A stretch of 64,000 nt of DNA from Tomitella biformata AHU 1821. GTDB lineage: Bacteria > Actinomycetota > Actinomycetes > Mycobacteriales > Mycobacteriaceae. The stretch is taken from assembly GCF_000524475.1 (NCBI RefSeq), contig NZ_BAVQ01000005.1:62001-126000 (forward strand), written 5' to 3'. The position numbers and the translations under genes were made by a program. Positions 63,822 through 64,000 of this stretch are shown piece by piece (position 1 is the stretch's first letter; each line of letters starts with the position of its first letter). The notes under the pieces are model-generated. The model saw nothing but the letters and a program-made list of their open reading frames with translations. It was not told the origin of the DNA and made no database searches.

Positions 63822-64000
63822 ATGATGTGCGGCATGGGCAAGCTCTGGTCGTCTGTGCTCGATCTTGCGCTGCCCCTCGAGTGCGGGGGCTGCGCGACGC
63901 CAGGCACTCGCTGGTGTGGCCCGTGCGCGGACGCCTACGGCCAGGGGCCGGTGCGGCTGCGGCCCCGCGTGGACCCCGGCGTCCCGGTGTGGTCGCTGGG
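63822..64000 (+). CDS. ComF-family phosphoribosyltransferase-like protein, 3' end cut off
   Basis: Only about 59 codons are visible before the window ends. MCGMGKLWSSVLDLALPLECGGCATPG, shown here as its parts LDLALPLECGGC and WCGPC, is the N-terminal zinc-ribbon (two CxxC) of ComF proteins, which precedes a phosphoribosyltransferase fold. Starts possible at ATG 63822, 63825 or 63834. Same place as M. tuberculosis Rv3242c after lpqB. Function in this phylum unknown. Confidence 0.8.
   Translation, partial: MMCGMGKLWSSVLDLALPLECGGCATPGTRWCGPCADAYGQGPVRLRPRVDPGVPVWSL

Overview
The window comes from a high-GC actinobacterium of the mycolic-acid group (Mycobacteriales: the Mycobacterium, Rhodococcus, Gordonia, Tsukamurella and Dietzia neighbourhood). 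The evidence is gene content and order. AccA3/AccD5/AccE, rhamnose-linker and LytR-CpsA-Psr cell-wall genes, WhiB2, F420 synthesis (FbiA/FbiB) and MtrA-MtrB-LpqB occur in almost the same order as I recall for M. tuberculosis Rv3305c down to Rv3242c. GTG starts, 4-nt stop/start overlaps and strong GC preference at third codon positions are common. I cannot name the genus. I see no tRNA, rRNA, CRISPR array, insertion sequence or prophage. This is mostly conserved chromosome with small lineage-specific insertions.

Layout. 1-2.4 kb: partial enoyl-CoA hydratase, an M20 amidohydrolase and a gamma-glutamylcyclotransferase-like protein. 2.5-8.4 kb: LpdA-type flavoprotein, an Aur1/PAP2-like membrane protein and divergent glpK/glpD. 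8.4-11.9 kb: an alkane-oxidation operon, alkB-rubredoxin-rubredoxin reductase-TetR, with a recognisable promoter and candidate operator. 11.9-14.8 kb: small accessory genes, including an MpaB-like oxygenase divergent from its own TetR, with two palindromic operators. 14.8-24 kb: biotin and acyl-CoA carboxylase block (accA3, sufE-sseA, cupin, DUF2784, maf, accE, accD5, birA), then an iron-box-preceded methyltransferase beside a decayed ABC ATPase gene. 24-30 kb: PH-domain protein, GtrA, purK-purE, TetR, FadE25-type acyl-CoA dehydrogenase and 3-hydroxybutyryl-CoA dehydrogenase. 30-35 kb: a NarL-type two-component system followed by a MacB/FtsX-type ABC exporter. 35-37.5 kb: TIGR03085 protein, a frameshifted aldo/keto reductase and a TIGR03089 protein.

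37.5-43 kb is the cell-wall block: LCP ligase, rmlD and wbbL (arabinogalactan linker), mannose-1-phosphate guanylyltransferase and an SGNH hydrolase. 43-47 kb: a large MprF-like (DUF2156) membrane protein divergent from a membrane-anchored esterase. 47-50 kb: fbiA-fbiB-Nudix, each pair joined by a GTGA overlap. 50-57 kb: whiB2 with a long structured leader, two conserved small genes, phosphomannomutase, Trm112-like, SIS-domain protein, manA and a cation-diffusion transporter. 57-64 kb: sahH, tmk, mtrA-mtrB-lpqB and the start of a comF gene.

How the genes work together. ManA, the phosphomannomutase and the guanylyltransferase make up the complete fructose-6-P to GDP-mannose route. RmlD and WbbL make the rhamnosyl linker, and the LCP enzyme attaches the finished polymer. 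BirA biotinylates AccA3, which serves AccD5/AccE. AlkB, the two electron carriers, the acyl-CoA dehydrogenase and the 3-hydroxyacyl-CoA dehydrogenase fit growth on alkanes or fatty acids. MtrAB-LpqB and the NarL-type system with its ABC exporter are envelope-sensing modules.

I did not find an obviously new multi-gene system. The most noteworthy signals are regulatory DNA (six candidate operators), two gene remnants, and a recurring habit of 15-21 bp tandem duplications, several of them exactly at gene 3' ends.
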